From positions 1-59,031 of the forward strand of contig NZ_QGHA01000018.1 of assembly GCF_003148845.1 (NCBI RefSeq): a stretch of 59,031 nt of DNA, in the 5' to 3' direction. A program made the translations under genes and the position numbers. The stretch comes from Mucilaginibacter oryzae (GTDB taxonomy: Bacteria; Bacteroidota; Bacteroidia; Sphingobacteriales; Sphingobacteriaceae). Position 1 is the first letter of the stretch. Every line of letters begins with the position of its first letter. Positions 34,892-43,814 of this stretch are shown one piece after another. The notes under the pieces are model-generated. The model was given only the letters and a program-made list of their open reading frames with translations, had not been told where the DNA came from and searched no databases.

Positions 34892-35701
34892 CTACAAACC
34901 AGCATAATAATCGTACCCTTGTTCGGCCCAGTAATCACGGGGGCGGGTATTGCTGAAATTAACCGAACCAATTCGTTTCAGGTTTTTTATACCATATTTA
35001 ACCGGGATGATCAGCCTTAAAGGCGCGCCGTGTTTTGGCGGCAGCGGTTTTTCGTTCACCTCATAAGCCAGTAAAGTTTGCGGATGCATGGCGCTGGGCA
35101 TATCAATGCCTACGTAATATTGTTTATCGGGCGTTTCCATACCTACGTACTCCAAAGCGGTTTCAGCATCCAGCTTAAAATGGGCCATAAAATCGCTGAA
35201 TTTTACACCGCCCCAGTGCGAGATCTGGTCCCAGCCCTCCACGCATTTAAAATCATAAACTATCTCGGTTTTGGGTAACCGCCTGATTTCGTCGATACCG
35301 ATGTTAAGCACCTCGCCATTGCTTTTTTTAACCGTAAGCTTCCAGGCATCTACATCTACCAATCCGGCCGAACCTATATCGCTGTTATGGCGCACTACTT
35401 TGGCAGCCATTTCTTTAGGGTAGGTTTTTACAAGGTTGTTGTTGCTGTATAACCCTCTTACCAGCTTTTCGTTGGTGTTAAGCACGGCGCGCAGCGGCAG
35501 GTGCGCCTGCCCGGTTATTCCATTAGGTTCTACCGGCGATTTGTAAAGCCAGCGCCAGCCGCCCCAGGCGGCTCCAGCCAAAACAGCAAAACTCCCGAAG
35601 GAGATAAAATTGCGCCTGCTGATGGTTTGCTCAACCGTAAGTTCCTTTTTCGCGACGCGCTTTTTGAAGATCTTACTCAGCTTTTTCGTTACTTTCATCA
35701 T
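34892..35701 (-). CDS. Molybdopterin-dependent oxidoreductase (sulfite-oxidase/MsrP-like)
   Basis: The 269-residue protein has a twin-arginine signal (SRRNFISFGSFAVLAG, residues ~28-43) and a sulfite-oxidase-type molybdopterin domain. The likely molybdenum-ligating cysteine lies in FKCVEGWDQ, and HGAPLRLIIPVKYG is also seen. It would act in the periplasm and take or give electrons through the cytochrome b encoded just upstream (29-nt overlap). This resembles the MsrPQ pairing, but it is longer at the N-terminus and its substrate is unknown. Confidence 0.88.
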   Translation of the reverse strand: MMKVTKKLSKIFKKRVAKKELTVEQTISRRNFISFGSFAVLAGAAWGGWRWLYKSPVEPNGITGQAHLPLRAVLNTNEKLVRGLYSNNNLVKTYPKEMAAKVVRHNSDIGSAGLVDVDAWKLTVKKSNGEVLNIGIDEIRRLPKTEIVYDFKCVEGWDQISHWGGVKFSDFMAHFKLDAETALEYVGMETPDKQYYVGIDMPSAMHPQTLLAYEVNEKPLPPKHGAPLRLIIPVKYGIKNLKRIGSVNFSNTRPRDYWAEQGYDYYAGL

Positions 35702-36380
35702 TTTTTATTTGAATAACCGGCTGTGGTGTTTCATCAATCACCTCAAACCCCGATATAACCGACCTGAAATTGTTCCACCCCGCCAATACTACCTGCACCA
35801 CATGTACCACAAAAAACAACACATACCCAATGGTAAGCGCAAAATGCCAGATCCGGGCAAGGTGATAACCGCCGCAAAGCCAGGTGAGGTAATTAAATTG
35901 TACAGGCTTATAAATAGCGAGCCCTGTAATAAGCGAACCAAAGCCCATGATAATAATAGCGGTATAGGCTATGCGCTGCGCCGCGTTATATTTGTTTTGA
36001 GGCGGTGCCATTTTACGCAGATGCAGATCATGCAATAACACCTGCCAGGCCTCTTTAAACGAGTGCCTGTTAGGTAACAACTCTCGCCATTGCCCCGAAA
36101 TGATGGTGTACGATACGTATAAAAAACCATTCAGCGCGAAAAACCACATAAACAAAAAATGGAAAGCCATCCCCTCGGCCAGGCGCCTGGGGATATGCAA
36201 CGCATCATAAAACCACTGCGGGAAAAAACGAAAAAAGGTAACCCCAAAAATGCTGAACGTATACGTATCGCTGGCCCAGTAAATAAGCAGGCCACTCCAG
36301 ATCATGATGGTCAGGATCGGGAAATTTACCCAATGCGTCCAACGCATTAAAAGCGGGTGTTTTTCTTTAATTGCTTTCAT
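35673..36380 (-). CDS. Cytochrome b561-type membrane protein
   Basis: The 235-residue integral membrane protein has about four or five helices and histidines positioned for haem (RWTHWVNFPILTIMIWSGLL; AFHFLFMWFFALNGFLY; FALTIGYVLFFVVHVVQV). It matches the di-haem cytochrome b subunits that pass electrons between quinones and periplasmic oxidoreductases. Its start overlaps the DUF1223 stop by ATGA, and its end overlaps the molybdopterin gene. Confidence 0.87.
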   Translation of the reverse strand: MKAIKEKHPLLMRWTHWVNFPILTIMIWSGLLIYWASDTYTFSIFGVTFFRFFPQWFYDALHIPRRLAEGMAFHFLFMWFFALNGFLYVSYTIISGQWRELLPNRHSFKEAWQVLLHDLHLRKMAPPQNKYNAAQRIAYTAIIIMGFGSLITGLAIYKPVQFNYLTWLCGGYHLARIWHFALTIGYVLFFVVHVVQVVLAGWNNFRSVISGFEVIDETPQPVIQIKNDESNEKAE

Positions 36381-37171
36381 TTAAAGTTTGTTTTTGAAGC
36401 GCCTGAAACGGCTCCGTTTGCGGTGTTTTGCACAAAGCCAATCAACTCCCAGTTACCAGGGTCAAAACCGGCAGGGAGGCTTACTGTAGTCGTGCCATCG
36501 CTTTTACTTAAAGGCAAGCTTTGCAGGTTGCGCACAATTTGGGTGTGGGCTAACGTACGCCCGCCGTTTTCGCCGCTTTTTACTTTAATTACCGCCTGCT
36601 TTTGCACCAGGGCCAACAACAAAACCTCGCTACTGCTTGCTGCGCCTCCCTCCAGCTTATACCGTATTGTTGCGGTATTGCCGGCATTACGTAATGCCAT
36701 AAGGCTAAGCTGAGCTCCACCGCCTGCCTGCAGCCCGGCATTAACGGCTTTACGTAAAGCAGCTTCCTGCGAGCCAACAAATTCGGTTTTACCGTTAACC
36801 ACTATTTGCGGCGTATAAATTTGCGACAGGTTTAACCATCCGGCATATTGTTTTTGCCGCCTGGTGTAAGCAGCATTGCTAAAAGTATCCTTCCAGCCCA
36901 GCCTGTCCCAATAATCAACATGATAAGCTAAAATATAAACCGGCTTATCGCCGACTTCCCTTTCAACCTTAGCTACCAGCTCATCGGCTGCCGGGCAACT
37001 CGAACAACCTTCGGAAGTAAATAATTCTACCAAGGCAAAACCTTTACCTTCAACGTCGGCAACCTTGTTATTGTTACTTTTGGCAGCGCTTGTATAATTA
37101 ATAAACGCTACGGCTATAAACGCTATGCCTGTAAACAGCAGCATAAGCGATGATGTCTTTATCCTTTTCAT
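36377..37171 (-). CDS. DUF1223 protein (thioredoxin-like, exported)
   Basis: The 264-residue protein has an N-terminal hydrophobic signal/anchor (~8-28) and the DUF1223 core. The core starts FALVELFTSEGCSSCPAADE, with a CxxC pair in the thioredoxin position, and continues through YILAYHVDYWDRLGW and QIYTPQIVVNG. It is probably a periplasmic thiol protein of unknown role. It is the first gene of the operon and has a promoter matching that of the divergent ECF sigma factor. Confidence 0.87.
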   Translation of the reverse strand: MKRIKTSSLMLLFTGIAFIAVAFINYTSAAKSNNNKVADVEGKGFALVELFTSEGCSSCPAADELVAKVEREVGDKPVYILAYHVDYWDRLGWKDTFSNAAYTRRQKQYAGWLNLSQIYTPQIVVNGKTEFVGSQEAALRKAVNAGLQAGGGAQLSLMALRNAGNTATIRYKLEGGAASSSEVLLLALVQKQAVIKVKSGENGGRTLAHTQIVRNLQSLPLSKSDGTTTVSLPAGFDPGNWELIGFVQNTANGAVSGASKTNFK

Positions 37172-37204
37172 TACACCGGTATTAAATGAGATTCCGTTTT
37201 ATCG

Positions 37205-37236
37205 CGTTTGTCGGTTTTAGGGGGAAAACCTTACAA
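37205..37236 (-). promoter_or_regulatory. Candidate ECF promoter of the DUF1223 operon
   Basis: On the minus strand TTGTAAGG (37229-37236), 14 nt, then CCGACAAACG (37205-37214). It matches the element in front of the sigma gene in sequence and spacing. Confidence 0.6.
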
Positions 37237-37360
37237 TAAATTTTTATTTAGCGCCAATCCTTATAAATATCATCATAATACATTCGTTATCAACAAGCAA
37301 AATGTAATTTAGTATTTAATGCGCGAGAGCGCTTTTCCAGGTAAATAAATTTATAATTTT

Positions 37361-37392
37361 TTGTAAGGATTGCAGCTCCCGCCCGACTAACG
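37361..37392 (+). promoter_or_regulatory. Candidate ECF promoter of the sigma factor gene
   Basis: TTGTAAGG (37361-37368), 14 nt, then CCGACTAACG (37383-37392), 26 nt before ATG 37419. The copy on the opposite strand suggests that the sigma factor activates itself and the divergent operon. Confidence 0.6.
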
Positions 37393-37418
37393 TTGCAATT
37401 GTTTTTGTATCCTCATTC

Positions 37419-37994
37419 ATGATAACCGAAAGTAATGTATTAAACCCGCATCAATGGGTAAGTCAATATGCCGACTACCTGTACCTGTACGCCATGATGC
37501 GCATTAATAACGAGGATACCGCGAAAGACCTGGTGCAGGAAACTTTTTTGGCAGCCCTTGAAAAGGTTGACAAATTTGAGGGCAAAAGCACTGAACGAAC
37601 CTGGCTTACCGCTATCCTCAAAAATAAAATTATTGATGTTTACCGTAAAAGGGCATCCGGGCTGACTGTTAACAGTGCTTACGAGGCCGAACAGGAGACA
37701 GACGATTTTTTTGACGAAGACACCGGCCACTGGAAAGCGAAGTACGCGCCGCAACCAATAGCTACTATAGATGGGCAGGATGTTTTATTAAAAAAGGAGT
37801 TTAACGGCATTTTGCAAATGTGTCTTGCCAAACTGCCCCACCTATGGAGGTCTGTTTTTACCATGAAACACCTGGACGATGCCGCAGCTGCTGTTATTTG
37901 CAGCGAACTGCGTGTTACCCAGGCTAATTTCTGGGTCATTATTCACCGGGCTAAAGTTAGCCTGCGCGCGTGCCTTCAAAAAAACTGGAATTAA
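37419..37994 (+). CDS. ECF RNA polymerase sigma factor
   Basis: The 191-residue protein has sigma region 2 (YADYLYLYAMMRINNEDTAKDLVQETF) and region 4 near the C-terminus (VTQANFWVIIHRAKVSLRACL). It lacks regions 1 and 3, as expected of extracytoplasmic-function sigma factors. An anti-sigma-like gene follows after 3 nt. Matching promoter elements lie upstream on both strands. Confidence 0.92.
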   Translation: MITESNVLNPHQWVSQYADYLYLYAMMRINNEDTAKDLVQETFLAALEKVDKFEGKSTERTWLTAILKNKIIDVYRKRASGLTVNSAYEAEQETDDFFDEDTGHWKAKYAPQPIATIDGQDVLLKKEFNGILQMCLAKLPHLWRSVFTMKHLDDAAAAVICSELRVTQANFWVIIHRAKVSLRACLQKNWN

Positions 37995-37997
37995 ATA

Positions 37998-38270
37998 ATG
38001 AGCTATCTAAACAAAATACTGAATAACTGTAAGCAGGCTACTTTATTGATCGAGAAAAAGCAGTTTAAAAAGCTAAGCTTACGCGAAGGGATTGAACTGC
38101 ATATCCACCTGGCCGGTTGCAGGTTTTGTAGGCTTTATAACAAACAAAGCCACATGATTAATGATATGATGCAGCAATTATACCAGGATCCGTTGAAAAA
38201 TGACTTGAAGCTGGATGAAGCTTTTAAAGCAGGTTTGAAGGCGAGGATTGAAGCGGGTTTAAAGCAATGA
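37998..38270 (+). CDS. Zinc-binding anti-sigma factor-like protein
   Basis: The 90-residue protein contains HLAGCRFC, an exact Hx3Cx2C zinc anti-sigma motif, in ELHIHLAGCRFCRLY. No membrane segment is present, so it is likely a soluble inhibitor of the sigma factor encoded 3 nt upstream. Such motifs can respond to oxidants, which would fit the redox genes transcribed the other way. Confidence 0.8.
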   Translation: MSYLNKILNNCKQATLLIEKKQFKKLSLREGIELHIHLAGCRFCRLYNKQSHMINDMMQQLYQDPLKNDLKLDEAFKAGLKARIEAGLKQ

Positions 38271-38320
38271 GTTGACACGAATTGATAAATTACCTCTACA
38301 AATAACTTGAATATTTTGTA

Positions 38321-38413
38321 TAGAAATCCACATCATATAATTGCAAGAGGAATTTCACACGAATGATTTGCTCATGGTACACAATTATTCGAATTACACT
38401 ATTTATGAAGTAA
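38321..38413. repeat. Direct repeat left of the GxxExxY gene
   Basis: This ~93-nt AT-rich block contains CAAGAGGAATTTCACACGAA and ACACAATTATTCGAATTACA. It is clearly similar to 38957-39062 on the other side of the gene. Confidence 0.7.
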
Positions 38414-38450
38414 AAAACCGTGTAGCGTTTTATTAAGTAGCTATTGTGTT

Positions 38451-38822
38451 TTAAATTATTACCCTTTGGAACTCAAATGAGGGTTTGCCGAAGTTTAATA
38501 TAATACCAAGCTTAAGGCGCGATGCTTTCAGGTAATTTAATGTTTGTTTTAGATGAGGCTCGATAATATTACCGCTTGTTTTTACTTCAAGAATAATGCT
38601 GTCATACACAACAAAATCGGCAAAAAAATTGTGCTTTAACTCTTCTCCTTTATAAATGATTGTATAGGGCTTTTCGCGCGTGAAAGGGATACCAAGTTTA
38701 GTAAATTCAATTTCAAGCGCATTTTTGTAAACGGCCTCAATAAACCCGTGTCCTAATGTATTGTGGATTTCATAGCAAGCCCCTATTATCTTAAAAGATT
38801 CATCTTTAAATAAAACATTCAT
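38451..38822 (-). CDS. GxxExxY protein (PD-(D/E)XK nuclease-like)
   Basis: The 123-residue protein carries the family name motif GFIEAVY near residue 26 and a DFVVYDSIILEVK segment that fits the D...ExK core of PD-(D/E)XK nucleases. The family is common in Bacteroidota, often single-gene and patchily distributed; its role is not established. Here it is bounded by direct repeats (38321-38413 and 38957-39062), which sets it apart from the neighbouring genes. Confidence 0.85.
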   Translation of the reverse strand: MNVLFKDESFKIIGACYEIHNTLGHGFIEAVYKNALEIEFTKLGIPFTREKPYTIIYKGEELKHNFFADFVVYDSIILEVKTSGNIIEPHLKQTLNYLKASRLKLGIILNFGKPSFEFQRVII

Positions 38823-38847
38823 ATATGCTGATAAGGTTTATCGAATT

Positions 38848-39062
38848 TAGAAATTTCCACACGAATCATCGGCACATCGTAGACAATTATCCGAATTACA
38901 TAAATTTATGAAGTAAAGGCAAATTCGTGTAATTCGCTAATTCGTAAAAATTCGTGTAGAAATTCCTATCATGTAATTGCAAGAGAAATTTTTACACAAA
39001 TGATTTGCACATCGTACACAATTATTCGAATTGCACTAATTATCATATAGAAAGCAAATTCC
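38848..39062. repeat. Direct repeats right of the GxxExxY gene (two tandem units)
   Basis: Unit 1 (38848-38956) and unit 2 (38957-39062) both begin TAGAAATT and share ACACGAAT-like and ACAATTATYCGAATT segments. Unit 2 is the closest match to the left repeat. Unit 1 lacks the ATCATGTAATTGCAAGAG part. Confidence 0.7.
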
Positions 39063-39100
39063 TTGATTCGCAAAAAATCCGTGCTGAAATTTCTAACGCG

Positions 39101-39559
39101 TCAATGGTTATCCCTATCCTTTGTATCCATCATAATAGTTACAGGGCCGTCGTTCAATAAACTGATCTTCATGTCCGCGCCAAAAATTCCTGTAGCTACC
39201 TTTTTACCAATGATCGCTTCAAGGGCGGCGATCATCTGCTCGTACATCGGGATCGCTTTATCGGGTTTGGCGGCGCGTAGAAACGATGGCCGGTTTCCCT
39301 TTTTAGTTTGGGCGAAAAGCGTGAATTGCGAGATCAGCAAAATGCCGCCATCAATATCAGCAAGGGCCTTGTTCATGAGGCCGTTGTCATCGCCAAAAAC
39401 ACGCATACCGGCAATTTTATTAGCCAGCCATTGCAGATCTTCGGTGGTATCGGCATCTTCAATGCCTAACAGCACTAAAAATCCATTGCCAATTTCGCCG
39501 GTTATTTTGCCGTCAACAGTACAGCTTGCCTGGGTAACGCGTTGTAATACAGCTCTCAT
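39101..39559 (-). CDS. dtd: D-aminoacyl-tRNA deacylase
   Basis: This proofreading enzyme removes D-amino acids (and glycine) from mischarged tRNAs. The 152-residue protein starts MRAVLQRVTQASCTVDG and has the catalytic SQFTLFA motif. The C-terminal GxP-type motif is NDGPVTIMMDT. Full length and apparently intact. Confidence 0.95.
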   Translation of the reverse strand: MRAVLQRVTQASCTVDGKITGEIGNGFLVLLGIEDADTTEDLQWLANKIAGMRVFGDDNGLMNKALADIDGGILLISQFTLFAQTKKGNRPSFLRAAKPDKAIPMYEQMIAALEAIIGKKVATGIFGADMKISLLNDGPVTIMMDTKDRDNH

Positions 39560-39880
39560 ATGTTTTACACGAATTGCTTTTGTTATCGGTCACAATTTAG
39601 TCGAATTTCACTAATCATCATACAATTCGCGGAATTCGATCAAATTGCTGCTCCATGAAGAACGTTGGCTCAAAAGTCAATTCGTGTAATTCGTGTAATT
39701 CGCATAAATTCTTTACGCCGCACAAAGCATTCGTGTCAAATATAAATTCGTACAAATTCTAAAAACCACGCCAGGCATTCGTGCTAAATATCAATTAGTA
39801 CCAAATCCATGCGTATAATTAATGCTTAATTATTTAAGTTCGCAACCGCTATTATGTATATCTAATTAATAGGATTAAAA
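39560..39880. repeat. Gap filled with AATTCGTGTAATTCG-type repeats
   Basis: The 321-nt AT-rich gap holds many copies of AATTCGTG / GTGTAATTCG / CATTCGTG fragments, for example near 39680-39705 and 39728-39745. Related runs occur at 38925-38955 and 44883-44905. No gene or clear promoter is seen. Confidence 0.6.
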
Positions 39881-41119
39881 ATGAGTACCAAAAGAGGCTT
39901 TACTACCAGCATATTACACGCCGACCGTCTTGGTAAACCCGAGCACGGTTCGTTACACAAACCTATCCATACATCGGTAACCTACGGGCACGAGGATGTA
40001 CAGGACCTGGTTGATATTTTCCAGAACAAAAAAAGCGGTTACGCCTACTCGCGCCAGGGTAACCCTACGGTTACGGCGCTTGAGCAAAAGGTAACACAAA
40101 TGGAAAAGGGCATGGCCAGTATCGCTTTTTCAACCGGTATGGCGGCTATTTCGGCCACGGTAATGGCCCTGATAAAAGGCACCGATCATATCGTAGCCAG
40201 CTCATTTTTGTTTGGCAACAGCCGCAGCATTTTCCAAACGTTTATAGATATGGGGATCAGCATTGATTTTGTTGATGCCACGGATGTTGAAAACGTGCGC
40301 GCGGCCCTTAAAGATAATACCCGCATGGTGTTTGTTGAAACCGTAGCCAACCCGGCCACCCAGATAGCCGATTTAAAAAATATTGGTAACCTGTGCGAAG
40401 AAAAAGGCATTATATACGTGGTAGACAATACCATGACCTCGCCATACCTGTTTAACCCTATTAACGTAAAAGCGAGCCTGGTAGTTAACTCCTTAACCAA
40501 ATACATTGGCGGCCACGGTAATGCTTTAGGCGGCGCGGTAACCAATACCGGTCTGTTTAACTGGGCTAACTATCCTAATATTTTCCCCGGCTTTAAAGCT
40601 ACCGTTAAGCCCGAGGCATTGGGCATGACGCAGATCCGCAAGAAAGGCCTGCGTGACGCGGGCGGCACCTTATCGCCCGAGGCGGCACACAGTATTTCGG
40701 TAGGTGCCGAAACCCTGGCTTTACGCCTCGACCGTGCCTGCAGCAACGCTTTAGCCCTGGCTAAATTTTTTAACGATCACCCTAAGGTGAAAAAGGTATT
40801 TTACCCGGGCATCGAATCGCACCCGCAACATGCGCTGGCCGGCGAACTGTTTGCCCGTTACGGCGGCTTAATGAGCATCGAGCTTGACGAAAGCCTTGAT
40901 TGCCTCGCCTTTTTAAATAAGCTGAAACTGGTGGTAAAATCAAGCAATCTTGGCGATACGCGTACCCTGGCCATCCCGGTTGCGCAAACCATCTTCTTTG
41001 AACTTGGCGCCGAGCGCCGCGCCGAAATGGGCATACCCGAAAGTATGATCCGCCTATCAGTTGGCATTGAAGACCTCGACGATCTGTTGGAGGATTTCAA
41101 AACAGCCTTAAACGATTAG
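39881..41119 (+). CDS. Cystathionine gamma-synthase/lyase family PLP enzyme
   Basis: The 412-residue enzyme belongs to the Cys/Met-metabolism PLP family. The lysine that binds PLP lies in VVNSLTKYIGGHGNALGG. YAYSRQGNPTVTALEQKV and FVETVANPATQIADL are also typical. Members make or cleave cystathionine, O-acetylhomoserine or methionine; the exact reaction cannot be told from sequence here. The egt operon lacks an egtE lyase, and enzymes of this fold could in principle supply a C-S lyase, but this gene is ~33 kb away. Confidence 0.87.
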   Translation: MSTKRGFTTSILHADRLGKPEHGSLHKPIHTSVTYGHEDVQDLVDIFQNKKSGYAYSRQGNPTVTALEQKVTQMEKGMASIAFSTGMAAISATVMALIKGTDHIVASSFLFGNSRSIFQTFIDMGISIDFVDATDVENVRAALKDNTRMVFVETVANPATQIADLKNIGNLCEEKGIIYVVDNTMTSPYLFNPINVKASLVVNSLTKYIGGHGNALGGAVTNTGLFNWANYPNIFPGFKATVKPEALGMTQIRKKGLRDAGGTLSPEAAHSISVGAETLALRLDRACSNALALAKFFNDHPKVKKVFYPGIESHPQHALAGELFARYGGLMSIELDESLDCLAFLNKLKLVVKSSNLGDTRTLAIPVAQTIFFELGAERRAEMGIPESMIRLSVGIEDLDDLLEDFKTALND

Positions 41120-41128
41120 ATATTTTAG

Positions 41129-41163
41129 CATAAAGCCCCTAAATTTAGGGGCTTTATGTTTTC
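41129..41163. terminator. Terminator after gene 39881
   Basis: CATAAAGCCCCT pairs with AGGGGCTTTATG, a 12-bp stem with loop AAATTT, followed by a T-rich run. Confidence 0.85.
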
Positions 41164-41185
41164 TGCTTTTTAATGAAATTTTTTT

Positions 41186-42280
41186 ATGAAAAACCTATTC
41201 CTGAAATCGATTTTTGCTCTCATAACCCTCTTTCTTGTTCAAATCAAATCACAAGCCCAGCAAATCAACACGGATGCGCTCGACGCTTACTGGCAATTAG
41301 TCGATCAGCTTAAAAAAGGCGATACCCTGGCGTGTGAAAAATGGCAGGCCTTTTTACAGCTTCCGGGGAACAAGCAATACGTGGCCAACCAGGCTTTCAG
41401 TCCGCGTTTCTTAGAAACTTATCGTAAAGCGTTGCAAACCGCCTATATGCCCCAAAATGCCGATAGGCTTAAAAAAATGATGGAACACCCATTTGATAAC
41501 TGGATAGTTTACAAGGCCAACCAATATAAAATCAATGAAGCGGCACTGAAAACTTATGCGCAAGGCCTGAAAAAGCCTGCTTACCTTGATAGCATGTATA
41601 AACAGGCCTGGGCGTGGTTGCCTAAACGCCTGCAAACCAAAAGCCCTTCAACCAGTATTTTTTTTATAGGTATTGACAATGACGCTATTGTTCAGGGCGA
41701 CACTATTGTTTTTACCACGTGGTCGGCCTTTAATGATGATAAACTGCGCTATGGTATTTTAGGCGGACACGAATTACATCATGTTTTACGCAAAGGGGGT
41801 GATTTTGGCGTGGTAAAACCAGCACATGAAGCCCTGTTATATCTGCTAAGCAATATATTAAACGAAGGTACAGCCGATATGGTTGATAAAAAAACGCAAC
41901 TAAGCAACCTTGATAAAATACCAACCGAATTCCATTTTGATGACATGCTGCTTAATCATCCGGACAGCATCATTAAACAAATTGATACAGCTATGCAGGC
42001 GCTTGCCGATACTAAAGAGGCTAAATTCATGACCGTTAAACAGGCGCGTAAGCTTATCAATTATTCCAGCGGTCATGATCCTGGTTATTTTATGGCCGAT
42101 ATCATTGTGCGAAATGGATTTAAAAGCGATTTGATAAACAACATTCAAAACCCGTTCTACTTTATCTACCTGTATAATAAGGCTGCTAAAAAAGACAAAC
42201 AGCATCCGCCGGTAATATCTGATAAAGCAATTGCCTGTTGCCGCAACCTTGAAAAATTATATTGGCCGCGTAGGGGTTAA
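41186..42280 (+). CDS. Exported zinc peptidase, DUF5700-like
   Basis: The 364-residue protein has a signal peptide (cut near SQA, ~residue 24) and a zinc-protease motif HELHH (H195-H199) in GGHELHHVLRKGG. A downstream NEGTADMVDKK supplies the likely third ligand. The pattern matches the putative Zn-dependent DUF5700 family, though I assign it from memory only. It lies upstream of a serine hydrolase in the same direction (28-nt gap) and may be co-transcribed. Confidence 0.72.
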   Translation: MKNLFLKSIFALITLFLVQIKSQAQQINTDALDAYWQLVDQLKKGDTLACEKWQAFLQLPGNKQYVANQAFSPRFLETYRKALQTAYMPQNADRLKKMMEHPFDNWIVYKANQYKINEAALKTYAQGLKKPAYLDSMYKQAWAWLPKRLQTKSPSTSIFFIGIDNDAIVQGDTIVFTTWSAFNDDKLRYGILGGHELHHVLRKGGDFGVVKPAHEALLYLLSNILNEGTADMVDKKTQLSNLDKIPTEFHFDDMLLNHPDSIIKQIDTAMQALADTKEAKFMTVKQARKLINYSSGHDPGYFMADIIVRNGFKSDLINNIQNPFYFIYLYNKAAKKDKQHPPVISDKAIACCRNLEKLYWPRRG

Positions 42281-42308
42281 TATGAAACGCGTTGTATAAT
42301 AGGTACAG

Positions 42309-43493
42309 ATGAAAAACTATAAATTACACCTAACCATTTACCTCGCTATCGCGTTAGCCAGCGTCTGTAAAGCACAAACCCAACCAGATTCGCTTAACAT
42401 TAAGCTTAAAACAGTTTTTACAGCGGATAGCCTTCCCGGCATGTACGTGATCATGACCAATGGAAATAAAACAACCTACTCGCATGGCTTTGGTTATGCC
42501 GATGTGGCCGATAAAACACCCTATTCGGCAGGCAATATTCAAAACATTGGCTCAGTAAGTAAAACTTTTATTGCCGTTGCTTTAATGAAAGCTATAGAAC
42601 TTAAGTACTTTACTTTAGAGACCGATATTAATGATGTGCTGCCATTCAAGGTAACAAACCCAAATGATCCTGACGGGAAAATTACCATCAGGCAGCTAAC
42701 CAACCATACATCGGGCATTATTGACAACCCGAAGATTTATCATTACTGCTATCATTTTTACCCTAAACTGCGTGCTTATGATAGCGTTTCGGTAAGCACG
42801 CTGAATCAGATGGGCTATGGCGATAAGTTAAGAGATACTTCGCTTGCTCAGTTCTTTTACAACTACCTGTCGCCGCAAGGTCAATATTACAGCAAAGCAA
42901 ATTTTGGCGAAGGCCCGGCGGGCGGCGTATCATCCTACAGCAATACCGGGTCGGCATTGGCGGCTTACCTGATCGAGATCAAATCAGGCTTAACTTATGC
43001 TGAGTTTACCCAAAAGTATATCCTGAAACCATTGCATATGAACCACTCCGGATGGCATGTGCAGGATATCGATCTGAAAAAACATGCCGTGCTATACCTG
43101 GATCAAACCAATCGCTTCCCGCTATACGACCTGGTTACCTATCCCGATGGCGGCCTGAAAACATCGCCCGAAGATTTGAGTAAGTACTTAATTGCCATCA
43201 GCAGGCACGATAAAAAACTGCTGACCGAAGCATCATACCGGGCGATGTTTACCCCGCAGTTCAGCAAGGAGCATCCACCTAAAAACATCAATTTAACCTA
43301 CCGCAATAAAGGCATCTTCTGGAACTTGTATACCAATGGTACTATCGGGCACGATGGCGATGATCCGGGCGTGGGGACTTTTTTATTTTTTAACCCGGCT
43401 ACCGGTAAAGGAGGGCTGTTTTTTACCAATAAGTATTTACCGAATAAACAGGCTATTGTTGATGTGTTGGTGAAAGAAGCGGAGAAACAGTAA
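42309..43493 (+). CDS. Serine hydrolase, beta-lactamase class C / esterase-like
   Basis: The 394-residue exported protein (signal to about CKA, residue 22) has the beta-lactamase fold. The nucleophile S82 and K85 lie in GSVSKTF, YSN (~209-211) is the second catalytic motif, and the third motif is probably HDG in GHDGDDPG. Relatives include esterases and D-aminopeptidases, so antibiotic resistance should not be assumed. Confidence 0.88.
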   Translation: MKNYKLHLTIYLAIALASVCKAQTQPDSLNIKLKTVFTADSLPGMYVIMTNGNKTTYSHGFGYADVADKTPYSAGNIQNIGSVSKTFIAVALMKAIELKYFTLETDINDVLPFKVTNPNDPDGKITIRQLTNHTSGIIDNPKIYHYCYHFYPKLRAYDSVSVSTLNQMGYGDKLRDTSLAQFFYNYLSPQGQYYSKANFGEGPAGGVSSYSNTGSALAAYLIEIKSGLTYAEFTQKYILKPLHMNHSGWHVQDIDLKKHAVLYLDQTNRFPLYDLVTYPDGGLKTSPEDLSKYLIAISRHDKKLLTEASYRAMFTPQFSKEHPPKNINLTYRNKGIFWNLYTNGTIGHDGDDPGVGTFLFFNPATGKGGLFFTNKYLPNKQAIVDVLVKEAEKQ

Positions 43494-43814
43494 GCTTTAT
43501 CATTCCCTCTTTGGGTTATAATAGGCTCTCATCTTTTTGGTTTTCTAATTCCCCGTAGGGGATACCTGTTTTTAGTAAGATTAACGTAATAATTGTTTGC
43601 CTCGTAGAGGCTACCTCCTTGCATTTAGGTTCAAATGCATATTGGGGTAGCACCTACGGCGTATTTTCACTTTCTTTATCTCGAATTCTACAAACAGGTA
43701 GCGCCCATGGCGCAACGCCAAAAAGCTTTGTATATATGGGAGCTACAATAGTACGGAATCGCACAAGGTCGCGTTTCCCTTGTCTCCTGCCTCTAAAAGT
43801 CTTGCCTCTCGCCC
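43494..43814. repeat. Intergenic repeat with inverted arms between convergent genes
   Basis: CCCCGTAGGGGATACCTG followed by TTTTTAG (about 43553-43577) is partly mirrored by CTACAAACAGGTAGCGCCC (about 43688-43706). Between them are further short palindromes (GCCTCGTAGAGGC; CACCTACGG). The layout resembles the dispersed GGGGYGACCTGTTTGTAG-type repeats of Bacteroidota. No gene is supported. Confidence 0.5.

Noticed and set aside
39063..39614. 183-codon plus-strand frame over dtd
   Set aside because: Antisense to the well-conserved dtd gene; the start lies in repeat sequence.
42309..43493. Beta-lactamase resistance gene
   Set aside because: Motifs fit the broad class C/esterase fold only; chromosomal housekeeping context and no resistance neighbours.
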